Source: JACVRW01 sp963728495 (GTDB taxonomy: Bacteria; Actinomycetota; Thermoleophilia; Solirubrobacterales; Thermoleophilaceae). Taken from it: a stretch of DNA of 64,000 nucleotides. This document shows positions 47,691-55,388 of this stretch, one piece after another. The first letter of the stretch is position 1. Each line of letters opens with the position of its first letter. A model generated the notes under the pieces. It was not told the origin of the DNA, did not search any database, and was given only the letters and a program-made list of their open reading frames with translations. Where the stretch lies: assembly GCA_963728495.1 (NCBI GenBank), contig CAVSKI010000001.1, positions 124,001 through 188,000 on the forward strand, given 5' to 3'. The translations under genes and the position numbers were made by a program.

Positions 47691-48391
47691 GACGCTGCTC
47701 CACCCACGGAGAACTGGTCGGCGGGTATGTGCTCGACGCGCTCGAGCCCGACGAGATGGAGGAGATGCGCCAACACGCGGCCGGCTGTCCGATCTGCGGA
47801 CCGGAGACGCGGCGCATGGCGGCGCTGCCCGGCCTGCTCGACACCGTGAAGCCCGGCGACGTACCCCCTCCGGCGGCCTCGCCGGAGGTGGAGGAGGCGA
47901 TCCTCGACCGCTTCGCGCGCGAGCGCCAGCCCGCGGCGGCGCCGCGACGGCGGCTGCGCGTGCAGAGGCGAGCCGTTGCCGCCGCGCTCGCTGCTGTCGC
48001 CGTCCTGGCTTTGGCCCTCCTGCTGCTCCCGTTCGGAGATGGCCCTGAGCGCACTTCATACGCCACCGCCCGCCTGGCCGCGCTCGACAGCGGCTCGAGC
48101 GCGCGGGCCACCGCTTACGTGAATGCCGTGCCGGCGGGCACGAGGGTGAGCCTGGGAGCGCGCGGGCTCGCCGGCCGGGGCGCCGTCTACGAGGTCTGGT
48201 GCGTTCGGACGAACGGCGAGTGGGTGAGCGGCGGCACGTTCCGCTCCAGCGCGAACGGGCGCGCGCGAGCCGAGCTGACGGCCGCGGTGAAGCCAGGTGA
48301 CTACCACGAGATCGTCGTGACCCGGGGCGCTCGTTCTCCCGATGGGGCCGAAGGCCGCACTCCGGTCCTGCGCGGCAAGCTGCGCTACTGA
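47687..48391 (+). CDS. Zinc-finger anti-sigma factor, RskA-like
   Basis: This 234-residue transmembrane anti-sigma factor has an N-terminal anti-sigma domain with the zinc ligand pattern H-x3-C-x2-C (QHAAGCPIC) and the helix CSTHGELVGGYVLDALEPDE. A single transmembrane helix follows near residues 98-118 (VAAALAAVAVLALALLLLPF). The extracytoplasmic C-terminal domain is RskA-type (GRGAVYEVWCVRTNGEWVSG, then GTFR), the part cleaved during signalling in known systems. It is coupled to the sigma gene. The extracellular domain probably senses an envelope or redox condition; the cupredoxin gene downstream under a similar promoter suggests copper or redox. Confidence 0.9.
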   Translation: MRRCSTHGELVGGYVLDALEPDEMEEMRQHAAGCPICGPETRRMAALPGLLDTVKPGDVPPPAASPEVEEAILDRFARERQPAAAPRRRLRVQRRAVAAALAAVAVLALALLLLPFGDGPERTSYATARLAALDSGSSARATAYVNAVPAGTRVSLGARGLAGRGAVYEVWCVRTNGEWVSGGTFRSSANGRARAELTAAVKPGDYHEIVVTRGARSPDGAEGRTPVLRGKLRY

Positions 48392-48394
48392 CCC

Positions 48395-48420
48395 GAACCG
48401 CCGGCCCCCGGCGTGCGTAC
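48395..48420 (+). promoter_or_regulatory. Second ECF sigma-type promoter, upstream of the cupredoxin gene
   Basis: GAACC (48395-48399), 16 bases, then CGTAC (48416-48420), eight bases before ATG 48429. Spacing is identical to the sigma gene promoter, and much of the spacer is alike. Confidence 0.65.
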
Positions 48421-48428
48421 ACCGGGGC

Positions 48429-48872
48429 ATGCGTGCTCACCCCCTCTTCCTGGTGACGGCCCTCCTCGCCTGCCTCGTGCTCGCCGCCGGCTGCGGCGAC
48501 GACTCGGACGACGAAGGCGGCGGCGGCTCAAGCGACAGCGGCGGGACTGCCTCCGGCGCCAAGAAGGACAGCGGCGGCGGGTCGGCCGCCACGCAGCTGA
48601 AGCTGACGGCCGATCCGGATGGCGCGCTCAAGTTCGACAAGACGACACTCAGCACCAAGTCGGGGAAGACCACGATCGTTCTCGACAACCCCTCCTCGGT
48701 CCCGCACGCCATCGAGGTGGAGGGCAAGGGAGTCGAGGCGGAGGGCGAGACGGTCGAAAAGGGGGGCGTGTCGAAGGTGACCGTCGACCTCAAGCCCGGA
48801 GAGTACGAGTACTACTGTCCGGTCGACGGCCACAAGCAGGCCGGTATGGAGGGCACGCTCACCGTCGGCTGA
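48429..48872 (+). CDS. Cupredoxin-domain lipoprotein
   Basis: This 147-residue precursor has a lipobox (LVLAAGC, Cys at residue 22), so the protein is probably membrane-anchored outside the cell. A Gly/Ser/Asp linker precedes a plastocyanin-like domain with a complete type 1 copper set: His in VPHAIEV, Cys, His and Met in YYCPVDGHKQAGM. The role would be electron transfer or copper binding. ATG 48429 fits the lipobox distance and follows the ECF promoter. It is likely a target of the neighbouring sigma factor. Confidence 0.87.
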   Translation: MRAHPLFLVTALLACLVLAAGCGDDSDDEGGGGSSDSGGTASGAKKDSGGGSAATQLKLTADPDGALKFDKTTLSTKSGKTTIVLDNPSSVPHAIEVEGKGVEAEGETVEKGGVSKVTVDLKPGEYEYYCPVDGHKQAGMEGTLTVG

Positions 48873-48875
48873 GAA

Positions 48876-49685
48876 TCACGCCGCCGCGCACGCGGCGAGG
48901 TAGGCCGCCGGCGTGCGGCCGGTGCGGGCGTGGAAGTCGTTGCCGAAATGCGCCTGGTCGGCGTAGCCGAGGTCGAGCGCCAGCCGGGCGAGATCGATTT
49001 CCGGGTCGATCAGCATCCGTTCGGCCGCCTCATGCATCCGGTAGCGCTGCAGCACCCACTTGGGACCCACGCCGACATAGCGACGAAACACACGCTGGAG
49101 GGTGCGAGTAGCCACCCCGTGCCGAGAGGCCAGGGAAGCCACCGTGGTGTCGTGCGGTGCGGCGAGGATGCCGTCGATCACCTCCTGCGCCAGTCGCGCC
49201 CCTGAGTCCAGCGGCCGCAGCCGCTCGAGAAGGAAGGTTTCCACCACTCCTATCCCGTGCTCGATCTGCGCGTGCGCGAGCACATCTCGCTCGAGTCGCC
49301 CGCCCGCAGGGCCCAGCAGACCGGTGAGCGAACGCACTTCGTCGGTCAGCTCCCACGCTTCGAGATCGCAGAGCAGCGAGAACGCTCCCGGCCGTAGGCG
49401 GGTTCCGAGGGCCGCGCCCGCTCCCGTGAGCTCACGCCGAAAGCGCCGGGTGGGGATCCCGAAGATGCCGCTGCGCGCGGCCTCGAAAGCGATGTTCACG
49501 CACGGGTGCGCAAGCACGTCCTGCACGTAGGGATCGCGGCCGATCAGGTTCCAACGCACCACCCAATGGCGGTCGACCACCCGGGCGAGCTCGGGACCCG
49601 GCTCGTGGAGAGTCAGCGAGAAGCGCGCCCGCGCCGCGACGGGATCGAGCACGCCACGGGCCACGGTCTCCTGGGTCGTTGCCAT
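48876..49685 (-). CDS. AraC-family transcriptional regulator
   Basis: This ~269-residue protein has an N-terminal effector/dimerisation domain (DRHWVVRWNLIGRDPYVQDV, then HPCVNIAFE) and a C-terminal double helix-turn-helix: VASLASRHGVATRTLQRVF and DLARLALDLGYADQAHF, then FHARTGRTPAAYL. The N-domain resembles the DUF6597/AraC-like group. ATG 49685 gives the sensible start; an ATG at 49696 is four codons upstream (MRHRM). Divergent from the cupin gene, 54 bases away, so it probably regulates that gene. Confidence 0.87.
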   Translation of the reverse strand: MATTQETVARGVLDPVAARARFSLTLHEPGPELARVVDRHWVVRWNLIGRDPYVQDVLAHPCVNIAFEAARSGIFGIPTRRFRRELTGAGAALGTRLRPGAFSLLCDLEAWELTDEVRSLTGLLGPAGGRLERDVLAHAQIEHGIGVVETFLLERLRPLDSGARLAQEVIDGILAAPHDTTVASLASRHGVATRTLQRVFRRYVGVGPKWVLQRYRMHEAAERMLIDPEIDLARLALDLGYADQAHFGNDFHARTGRTPAAYLAACAAA

Positions 49686-49739
49686 GCGGTGTCGCATTTT
49701 CGCAAGACCGCCCGGCCCCGAGCCGCGACAATCCCGGGC

Positions 49740-50135
49740 ATGTCCGACTACACGCACCTGAACCTCAAGGACGACGTCGAGGACCTCGCTCCCAAGCACG
49801 GCCTCGCTCCCAACATCGAGTCCCGCTTCGCCCGCGTGCCACTCGGCCTCGAGAAGTCGGGGCTCAGCCATTACAAGATGGCGCCGGACTTCCGGCTTCC
49901 ATTCGGCCACCGCCACGGCGAGCAGGAGGAGGTCTACGTGGTGTTGAGCGGAAGCGCGCGCTTCAGGGTGGGCGACGAGATCGTCGACATGCGGCCTCTC
50001 GACGCGCTGCGCGTACCCGGGTCGGTTCCCCGGGGAATGGAAGCCGGCCCGGACGGGGCCGAGATACTGGCCTTCGGGGCGCCCAACACCGACAACAAGG
50101 ACGCCGAGATGGTGTCCGACTTCTGGCCCGACTGA
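49740..50135 (+). CDS. Cupin-domain protein
   Basis: This 131-residue single-domain cupin has motif 1 PFGHRHGEQEEVYVVLSGSA with metal-ligand His, His and Glu, and motif 2 from MRPLDALRVPGSVPRGMEAG. Many such proteins bind metal or small molecules without known catalysis. The ATG at 49740 begins a compact protein; the frame is open upstream, but that stretch is antisense to the AraC gene. The divergent arrangement with an AraC regulator suggests co-regulation. Confidence 0.82.
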   Translation: MSDYTHLNLKDDVEDLAPKHGLAPNIESRFARVPLGLEKSGLSHYKMAPDFRLPFGHRHGEQEEVYVVLSGSARFRVGDEIVDMRPLDALRVPGSVPRGMEAGPDGAEILAFGAPNTDNKDAEMVSDFWPD

Positions 50136-50145
50136 GCGCGGGCGC

Positions 50146-50994
50146 TCACTTGAGCAGGCGCGAGAGGCGGCGGTCCTTCAGCACCCGGCCGCCGGTCTGC
50201 TCCTCGGGGCAGTAGCACATCACGTAGTCCTTGAAGTGGATCGCCTCGATCTTCGTGGCGCAGCGCGGGCACGGCTCCCCCGAGCGCCGATGCACCTGAA
50301 GCGGCATCGGCAGCTTGTCCGGGATCGTGTCGCCGATGACCTCCTCGTAGTGGTCGATCGCCGCGCCGAGCACCTCCTGGCACGCCACGCGCAGGCGCTC
50401 GATCGCGTCCTCGTCGAGGTCCGATCCCTTCTGGAAGGGAGAGAGGCGCGCGGTCCACAGCAGCTCGTCGACCCAGGAGCGCCCGATGCCGGCGATCACG
50501 CGCTGGTCGCGCAGCAGCGGATGGAGGTGGCGGGGCTGATCGAGCAGGCTCGCGAACTCGTCCGCCTCAGGCGCGGGCAGAGCATCGGGCCCCAGCGTGG
50601 CCACCGCATCGTCGGCGGCCACGGCATCGGCGCTCAGCAGCTTGCCCCAGGCGCGCTGCTGCGTGCCGAACTCACGCAGGCGCAGCTCGCGATCGCCGTC
50701 GAGGCGGACGAGCAGGCGCGAGGCGCGGTCGCGCAGCGACGCTCGCTTGTCCCACAGCTGCAACCGGCCGGCCGACATCAGGTGGACCAACAGAGTGAGG
50801 TCGCCGGCCTCGATCGCGAGCATCTTCCCGATCCGGCGCACCCCGTCGATGCTGCGACCGGTCAAGGCGTCCAAGGGCGGATCGAACGTCTTCATCGTGA
50901 CCATGCCCGGCGCCATCGCGGACTCGATCTGCGCACCGGCGGCAGCGCGGGTCAGGCGGCGTGCGGCGATCTCGACTTCGGGCAACTCGGGCAT
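50146..50994 (-). CDS. Formamidopyrimidine/endonuclease VIII-type DNA glycosylase
   Basis: This 282-residue base-excision repair enzyme begins MPELPEVE, so after Met removal Pro is the catalytic Schiff-base residue and Glu the partner. The conserved Lys is in GVRRIGKML, the helix-two-turn-helix region in VIAGIGRSWVDELLW, and the C-terminal zinc finger has CPRCATK and CYCPEEQTGG (four Cys). The sequence around the finger resembles the actinobacterial Fpg/Nei group, so substrate (8-oxoG or oxidised pyrimidine) is uncertain. ATG 50994 follows TACTCT by seven bases. Confidence 0.92.
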   Translation of the reverse strand: MPELPEVEIAARRLTRAAAGAQIESAMAPGMVTMKTFDPPLDALTGRSIDGVRRIGKMLAIEAGDLTLLVHLMSAGRLQLWDKRASLRDRASRLLVRLDGDRELRLREFGTQQRAWGKLLSADAVAADDAVATLGPDALPAPEADEFASLLDQPRHLHPLLRDQRVIAGIGRSWVDELLWTARLSPFQKGSDLDEDAIERLRVACQEVLGAAIDHYEEVIGDTIPDKLPMPLQVHRRSGEPCPRCATKIEAIHFKDYVMCYCPEEQTGGRVLKDRRLSRLLK

Positions 50995-51001
50995 CCGACC
51001 A

Positions 51002-51011
51002 AGAGTAGGCT
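51002..51011. promoter_or_regulatory. Bidirectional promoter sharing one TA step
   Basis: AGAGTAGGCT reads TACTCT leftwards (seven bases from the glycosylase ATG) and TAGGCT rightwards (seven bases from ATG 51019). The two hexamers overlap on the central TA. Only 24 bases separate the genes. Confidence 0.6.
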
Positions 51012-51018
51012 GCGACAG

Positions 51019-51456
51019 ATGAGGATCTCCGTGGCCGCCGACGAGCGCACCGGCGTGGCCGATGCGGTGGTCGAGGAGCTACGTGCGCGGGGCCACGAGC
51101 TGCTGGCGCACGGCGCGCTCAACGACGACGAGCGCGACGACTGGGCGTGGTGCTCGGAGGCCGCGGCCCGTGACGTGGCCGAGGGCCGCGCCGATCAGGC
51201 CGTGGTGTGCTGCTGGACGGGCACGGGCGCCTCGATCGCCGCCAACAAGGTGGCGGGCGCCCGGGCGGCGCTGTGCGCCGACGCCGAGACCGCCCGGGGC
51301 GCGCGGCGCTGGAACGACGCCAACGTGCTCGCGCTGTCGCTGCGCACCACGAGCGCGGCACTGCTCGAGGAGATCCTCGACGGCTGGTTCGATGCCGGGC
51401 CGAGCGAAGACGCGGACGACCGGGCGAACGTCCGTCACGTCGACGAGATCGCCTGA
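51019..51456 (+). CDS. RpiB/LacA/LacB-family sugar-phosphate isomerase-like protein
   Basis: This 145-residue protein has the RpiB fold: ISVAADERTGVADAVVEELR at the N-terminus, the active-site loop VVCCWTGTGASIAANKVAG, which normally reads CGTGIGMSIAANK, and DANVLALSLRTTS. The Trp after Cys and the lack of some phosphate-site residues suggest an altered substrate. RpiB enzymes interconvert ribose-5-P and ribulose-5-P. rpe lies in the same window but not next to it. The 3' end overlaps the opposing MFS gene by 22 bases. Confidence 0.82.
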   Translation: MRISVAADERTGVADAVVEELRARGHELLAHGALNDDERDDWAWCSEAAARDVAEGRADQAVVCCWTGTGASIAANKVAGARAALCADAETARGARRWNDANVLALSLRTTSAALLEEILDGWFDAGPSEDADDRANVRHVDEIA

Positions 51457-52676
51457 GCGCGAGGTCCGGGTAGCGGGCTGCGCTCGGGATCGCGCACCCC
51501 GGGCACGTAGAGGATGAAGAAGGTCAACAGGCCCACGAGTCCGGCGAGCGCCAGCGTGGTGCGCGCGCCCAGCCACTCGGCCACCGGCCCGGTGAGCGCG
51601 AAGGACACCGGCGTGAGCCCGATCGACACGAACCAGTCGAGGCTGGATACCCGGCCCAGCATCTCGGCGGGTACGAGCGTGTTCACCAGCGTGGCCCACA
51701 CCACCATGCCGGCCGTGGCGAAGCCGAAGGAGAAGAAGGCGATCGCGCACATCTGCCACGCCGCGCTCGACACGGCGAGGCCTATGTCCAGGGCGGTCCC
51801 GACGCCCCAGGCGCTCCACATGAAGGTCACGTGGCGCCGCGGCGCGCCGGTACGGCTGAGCAACAGCGCAGCGCCGATCGAGCCCAGGCCGCCGGCCGCC
51901 ATGACGATGCCGAAGGTCGCGGCGCTGCCACCGAGGTCGTTGCGGATGATGTAGGGCAGCAGCACCTCGAAGGGCCCGTAGGTCACGAGCAGGAACAGCG
52001 CCGCTCCGGTCAGGGTCGCCCACAGCCAGGCGTGGGCGCGAACGTAGGAGAAACCCTCGATGAGGTCCGCGAGCAGGGTTTGGCTCTCCTCACGTGGCGG
52101 CGGTTGGCGAGACATGAAGGAAACGACGATCCCCGAAACGACGAATGTGAGTGCGTCGACCAGGAAGGCCGTCCCCACGTCGAAGACCGTGATCAGCAGA
52201 CCGCCCAGGGCCGGACCGGCGAAGCGCAGCCCCAGCGGCTCCATCACCTCGCGCAGCGTGTTGGCCTGCAGCAACTGCTCTTTCGGAACGACGTCGGGCA
52301 CGATCGCGCTGAAGGCCGGCTGGAAGAGCGCCTCTCCGGCGCCATAGATCACCACCAGCACGATCACGTGCCACAGCTCCACCACACCGGCGAGCGAGAG
52401 CGCCGCGATTGCCCCGATCGCGGCGCAGCGGATCAGGTCGGACAGCACGAGCAGCCGGCGGCGCTCGAAGCGGTCGCTCAGCACGCCGGCCAGCAGCAGC
52501 CCGAGCACCATGGGCAGGGTCCAGGCCAGTCCGACGATGGCCAGGGCGCCCGGCTCGTTGGAGAGGTCGTACACGAGCCACGCGATCGCGACGAGGTAGA
52601 TCCCGTCACCGATCAGCGACACGGACTGCCCCATCCAGAGCAGCCGAAAATCGCGATGGCGGAGGGTGCGCAGCAT
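51435..52676 (-). CDS. MFS transporter (MFS_3/EntS-like, 12 TM)
   Basis: This 413-residue protein begins LRHRDFRLLWMGQSVSLIGD, the standard N-terminus of this exporter group, followed by motif A-like GVLSDRFERRRLLV and EALFQPAFSAIVPDVVPKEQ. Helix 7 to helix 10 include GGLGSIGAALLLSRTG, and the last helix is LVGLLTFFILYVPG. Relatives export siderophores or drugs; no substrate clue is nearby. TAGCCT is seven bases before the ATG. Convergent with and overlapping the RpiB-like gene by 22 bases. Confidence 0.88.
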   Translation of the reverse strand: MLRTLRHRDFRLLWMGQSVSLIGDGIYLVAIAWLVYDLSNEPGALAIVGLAWTLPMVLGLLLAGVLSDRFERRRLLVLSDLIRCAAIGAIAALSLAGVVELWHVIVLVVIYGAGEALFQPAFSAIVPDVVPKEQLLQANTLREVMEPLGLRFAGPALGGLLITVFDVGTAFLVDALTFVVSGIVVSFMSRQPPPREESQTLLADLIEGFSYVRAHAWLWATLTGAALFLLVTYGPFEVLLPYIIRNDLGGSAATFGIVMAAGGLGSIGAALLLSRTGAPRRHVTFMWSAWGVGTALDIGLAVSSAAWQMCAIAFFSFGFATAGMVVWATLVNTLVPAEMLGRVSSLDWFVSIGLTPVSFALTGPVAEWLGARTTLALAGLVGLLTFFILYVPGVRDPERSPLPGPRAQAISST

Positions 52677-52683
52677 CCTTACG

Positions 52684-52689
52684 AGGCTA
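52684..52689 (-). promoter_or_regulatory. TAGCCT -10 box of the MFS gene
   Basis: Read on the minus strand, seven bases before the ATG at 52676. Confidence 0.5.
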
Positions 52690-52710
52690 CGCAGCCCCTG
52701 CGGTCATCCC

Positions 52711-53313
52711 TCAGCGAATGACGAAGAAGTTCTTCGGCGTGGCCTTCTTGTCGAAGTCGTCCACCGCGGTGAGCGTTCCCCGGTACTCGTCCTCCTTGAG
52801 GTTTCTGATCGTGAAGGAGTACCGGCCCTCTTCGCGGCGCGGGCGCTTGACGGTCCGGCCGCTGCGGCCCTTGAGCTTGTACGTGACGGTGGCCGGCTCG
52901 TTGAGCTTGTAGGAGATCGTCACGTCGTTGCCGCGCCGCGTCCCCTTGAACTTGTCGACCGTGTCGGTCTCCTCGTCCTCGCCGACCGTGATCGTGCTCT
53001 TCATGAATGCGGCGTGCGGGATGCAGATGTACTGAAAGCGCCCCGGCGTGGTGAAGGTCTTCTGGAAGCTCGCGCCGGCGGGGCTGGTGGCCGGTCCCGA
53101 GTTCCACTTTTCGGCCTGGCCCCGGACCGCGGTGGTCGTGTGGCCGCCCGCGGTGAAGCTCCAGATCACGGTGTCCCCCACGCTGATCTTGCGGGGTCCG
53201 GGCTTGAACTCGAAATCGACGACCTCCACGGGCCAATCAAAGGCCATCGCGGGCGAGCACAGGCCAAGGGCGAGGGTCACGGTCAGCGGCAGCAGCAGGC
53301 GAGGGGGGCGCAT
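52711..53313 (-). CDS. Secreted blue-copper (plastocyanin-like) protein with basic C-terminal domain
   Basis: The precursor has 200 residues with a signal peptide (LLLPLTVTLALGLCSPAMA). The mature domain shows the cupredoxin copper set: His in FTAGGHTTT, then Cys, His and Met in YICIPHAAFM. A second strand-rich domain of ~75 residues (VTISYKLNEPATVTYKLKGR) resembles the repeat seen at the ends of actinobacterial surface proteins. Probable extracellular electron carrier or copper sink. TAGGGT lies seven bases upstream. Two cupredoxins within 5 kb may reflect a shared copper/redox role, but no ECF-type promoter is seen here. Confidence 0.86.
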   Translation of the reverse strand: MRPPRLLLPLTVTLALGLCSPAMAFDWPVEVVDFEFKPGPRKISVGDTVIWSFTAGGHTTTAVRGQAEKWNSGPATSPAGASFQKTFTTPGRFQYICIPHAAFMKSTITVGEDEETDTVDKFKGTRRGNDVTISYKLNEPATVTYKLKGRSGRTVKRPRREEGRYSFTIRNLKEDEYRGTLTAVDDFDKKATPKNFFVIR

Positions 53314-53320
53314 GGTCGAC

Positions 53321-53326
53321 ACCCTA
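53321..53326 (-). promoter_or_regulatory. TAGGGT -10 box of the blue-copper gene
   Basis: Seven bases before ATG 53313 on the minus strand. Confidence 0.55.
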
Positions 53327-53360
53327 GACACAGCGAATCGCGGATCGATTCGGCGGACCG

Positions 53361-53366
53361 TAGGAT
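53361..53366 (+). promoter_or_regulatory. TAGGAT -10 box of the phosphotransferase gene
   Basis: Nine bases before ATG 53376. Confidence 0.5.
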
Positions 53367-53375
53367 CTTCGGCCG

Positions 53376-54449
53376 ATGGGCTCGCCCGACGTGGTCGACA
53401 CCGCGCAGGAGGCCGCGGACCTCGAGCCCGCGCCGCTCGTGGTGCGCGAGCCGCTCGCGGCATTTCTCGACGCGCAGGGTATCGGCGAGGGGCGCCTCGA
53501 GCCCGAGCGCATCGGGGAGGGCCATTCGAACCTCAACTTCCTGATCCGGCGCGGTGACACGAGGGTGGTGCTGCGCCGTCCCCCGCGACCCCCGCTCCCG
53601 CCGTCCGCCCACGACGTCCTGCGCGAGGCGCGCCTGCTGAAGGCACTTCAGGGCACTCCGGTGCGCGTGCCCCCGGTGCTCGCCACCTGCGACGACCTCT
53701 CGATCCTCGGGGTCCCCTTCTACGTGATGGAGGAGATGCATGGCACGGTCGTCACGACCGACCTCCCCGCCGCGCTGGACAACCCGAGCGAGCGCCGCGC
53801 GATCTGCGCCGAGCTGGTGGACCGCCTGGTCGAGGTGCACGAGGTGGATTGGCGGGCCTGTGGCCTCGAGGGCTACGGCAAGCCCACGGGCTACCTCGAG
53901 CGCCAGCTGCGCCGCTTCGGCGGCCTGTGGGAGCACAACAAGACGCGCGAGCTGCCGGTGGTCGAGGAGGTCGGCGCCTGGCTGGCGGACAACATGCCCG
54001 AGTCGCCCGTGTCGACGATCGTGCACGGCGACTACCGCCTGGGCAACGTGATGCTGGGCAACGAGCCGCCGGCAAAGGTGGTGTCCATCTTCGACTGGGA
54101 GTTGTCGACGATCGGCGACCCGCTGGCCGATCTGGGCTACTTCACGGCCACCTGGGCCCAGGCCGACGACCCCGAGGACCTCGGCTTCGGCAGCCTCAAC
54201 GCGGCTACGCGCCGCGAGGGCTTCATGCCCCGTGAGGAGCTCATCGAGCGCTACGAAGAACGCAGCGGGCGCTCGAGCCCGGCGCTCAACTGGTACCAGG
54301 CACTGGCGCTCTGGAAAGCGTCCGTGTTCATGGAGGGCAACTACAAGCGCTTCACGATGGGGGCTTCCGACGACGAGTATCTGGCGCTCTTCGACAAGGG
54401 CGTGCCGGCACTGGCCGAGCAGGCGCGCGAGTTGGCCCGCGCCCGGTGA
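53376..54449 (+). CDS. APH/choline-kinase-like phosphotransferase (ACAD10/11 N-domain type)
   Basis: This 357-residue aminoglycoside-phosphotransferase-fold kinase has an N-lobe with GHSNLNFLIRRGDTRVVLRR, catalytic loop VHGDYRLGNVML and metal-binding IFDWELSTIGDPLADLGYF. This subgroup is the one fused to acyl-CoA dehydrogenase in mammalian ACAD10/ACAD11, where it phosphorylates 4-hydroxyacyl-CoAs. No acyl-CoA dehydrogenase is adjacent here. Instead the next gene, overlapping by four bases (GTGA), is the HAD protein that is also part of ACAD10. The start follows a TAGGAT box by nine bases. Confidence 0.9.
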   Translation: MGSPDVVDTAQEAADLEPAPLVVREPLAAFLDAQGIGEGRLEPERIGEGHSNLNFLIRRGDTRVVLRRPPRPPLPPSAHDVLREARLLKALQGTPVRVPPVLATCDDLSILGVPFYVMEEMHGTVVTTDLPAALDNPSERRAICAELVDRLVEVHEVDWRACGLEGYGKPTGYLERQLRRFGGLWEHNKTRELPVVEEVGAWLADNMPESPVSTIVHGDYRLGNVMLGNEPPAKVVSIFDWELSTIGDPLADLGYFTATWAQADDPEDLGFGSLNAATRREGFMPREELIERYEERSGRSSPALNWYQALALWKASVFMEGNYKRFTMGASDDEYLALFDKGVPALAEQARELARAR

Positions 54450-55057
54450 ACGGGCTGCTGGTTGATTTCGGTGGAGTTCTCACCACCAATGTCTTCGCTT
54501 CCTTTCGGGCCTTCTGCGCCGACGAGGGCATCGACCCGGAGCGGATCAAGGCGCTCTTTCGCTCCAGTCCCGAGGCGCTGCGCGCCGTGCGCGGGCTGGA
54601 GAAAGGGCAGCTCTCGGAGGACGAGTTCGCCGAGCGCTTCGGTGAACTGCTCGAGCTCGCCCCCGCCCGGCGAGCCGGAATGGTGGACCGCATGTTCGCC
54701 CAGATTCGGCCCGACGAGACGATGGTCGAAGCGCTGCGCAAGGCTCGCGCCCAGGGAGTGAGAACGGGACTCGTGTCCAACTCGATGGGTGCCGGGCGCT
54801 ACGACCGCTCCACCTTTCCCGAGCTCTTCGACGGGGTGGTGATCTCGGGCGAGGTCGGGATGCACAAACCGCAACCCGAGATCTTCGTGCTCGGAGCCGA
54901 CCGGGCCGGCGTCGAGCCCGAGCAGTGCGTGTTCGTGGACGACCTGCGCGAGAACTGCGAGGGCGCCGAGGCGGTGGGGATGACCGCGGTGCTCCACCGC
55001 GGCGCGGACAGCACGCTGCCGCGGCTGGAGGAGCTCCTGGGCGTGAAGCTCGGTTAG
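54446..55057 (+). CDS. HAD-superfamily protein coupled to the APH-like kinase
   Basis: This 203-residue HAD-IA protein has motif I VDFGGVLTT (the usual second Asp is Gly), motif II TGLVSNS, the Lys in GMHKPQPEIF and motif IV FVDDLRENCEGA. The DxG change is typical of the HAD domains found in ACAD10 and soluble epoxide hydrolase-like proteins, and it may remove classical phosphatase activity. GTG in the stop of the kinase gene shows tight coupling. A role in handling phosphorylated acyl-CoA intermediates is inference. Confidence 0.88.
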   Translation: MNGLLVDFGGVLTTNVFASFRAFCADEGIDPERIKALFRSSPEALRAVRGLEKGQLSEDEFAERFGELLELAPARRAGMVDRMFAQIRPDETMVEALRKARAQGVRTGLVSNSMGAGRYDRSTFPELFDGVVISGEVGMHKPQPEIFVLGADRAGVEPEQCVFVDDLRENCEGAEAVGMTAVLHRGADSTLPRLEELLGVKLG

Positions 55058-55365
55058 ATCCCGGGCAGCTTCCTCAGCATCGCCTGAAGCTGCGCCATCG
55101 AGCCCTCGAGCGACTCGGCTGTCTGGTCGAGGTCGCGCAGCTCGCCCGGCATCGGCTCGAGCGCGGCGATCAGCGGACGCAGGAGCGCGTTGAGGGTCTG
55201 AATGTCCTCGCGCAGCAGGACGATGTTGGCCGAGAGCTCGTCCTCGGTGCGCGGGAGCACGCTCACGGACTCCACGAGCTCACCCAGGCGCCCGGCGACC
55301 GTGTGGAGGTCTTCGAGAGCACGGGCCATCAGGCGGGGCGGAATGGCCAGCGGACCGAACATCAC
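55054..55365 (-). CDS. Small helical protein of unknown function
   Basis: This 103-residue protein is almost entirely helical with heptad-like leucines (LREDIQTLNALLRPLIAAL, then LRDLDQTAESLEGSMAQL), a likely coiled coil. The N-terminus MMFGPLAIPPRLM is hydrophobic and might touch the membrane. I do not recognise a family. It converges with the HAD gene (four-base overlap) and is divergent from the next HAD gene. No TANNNT box is seen upstream. Confidence 0.6.
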   Translation of the reverse strand: MMFGPLAIPPRLMARALEDLHTVAGRLGELVESVSVLPRTEDELSANIVLLREDIQTLNALLRPLIAALEPMPGELRDLDQTAESLEGSMAQLQAMLRKLPGI

Positions 55366-55388
55366 CCGCAGTCTGGCAGGCTCATGGG

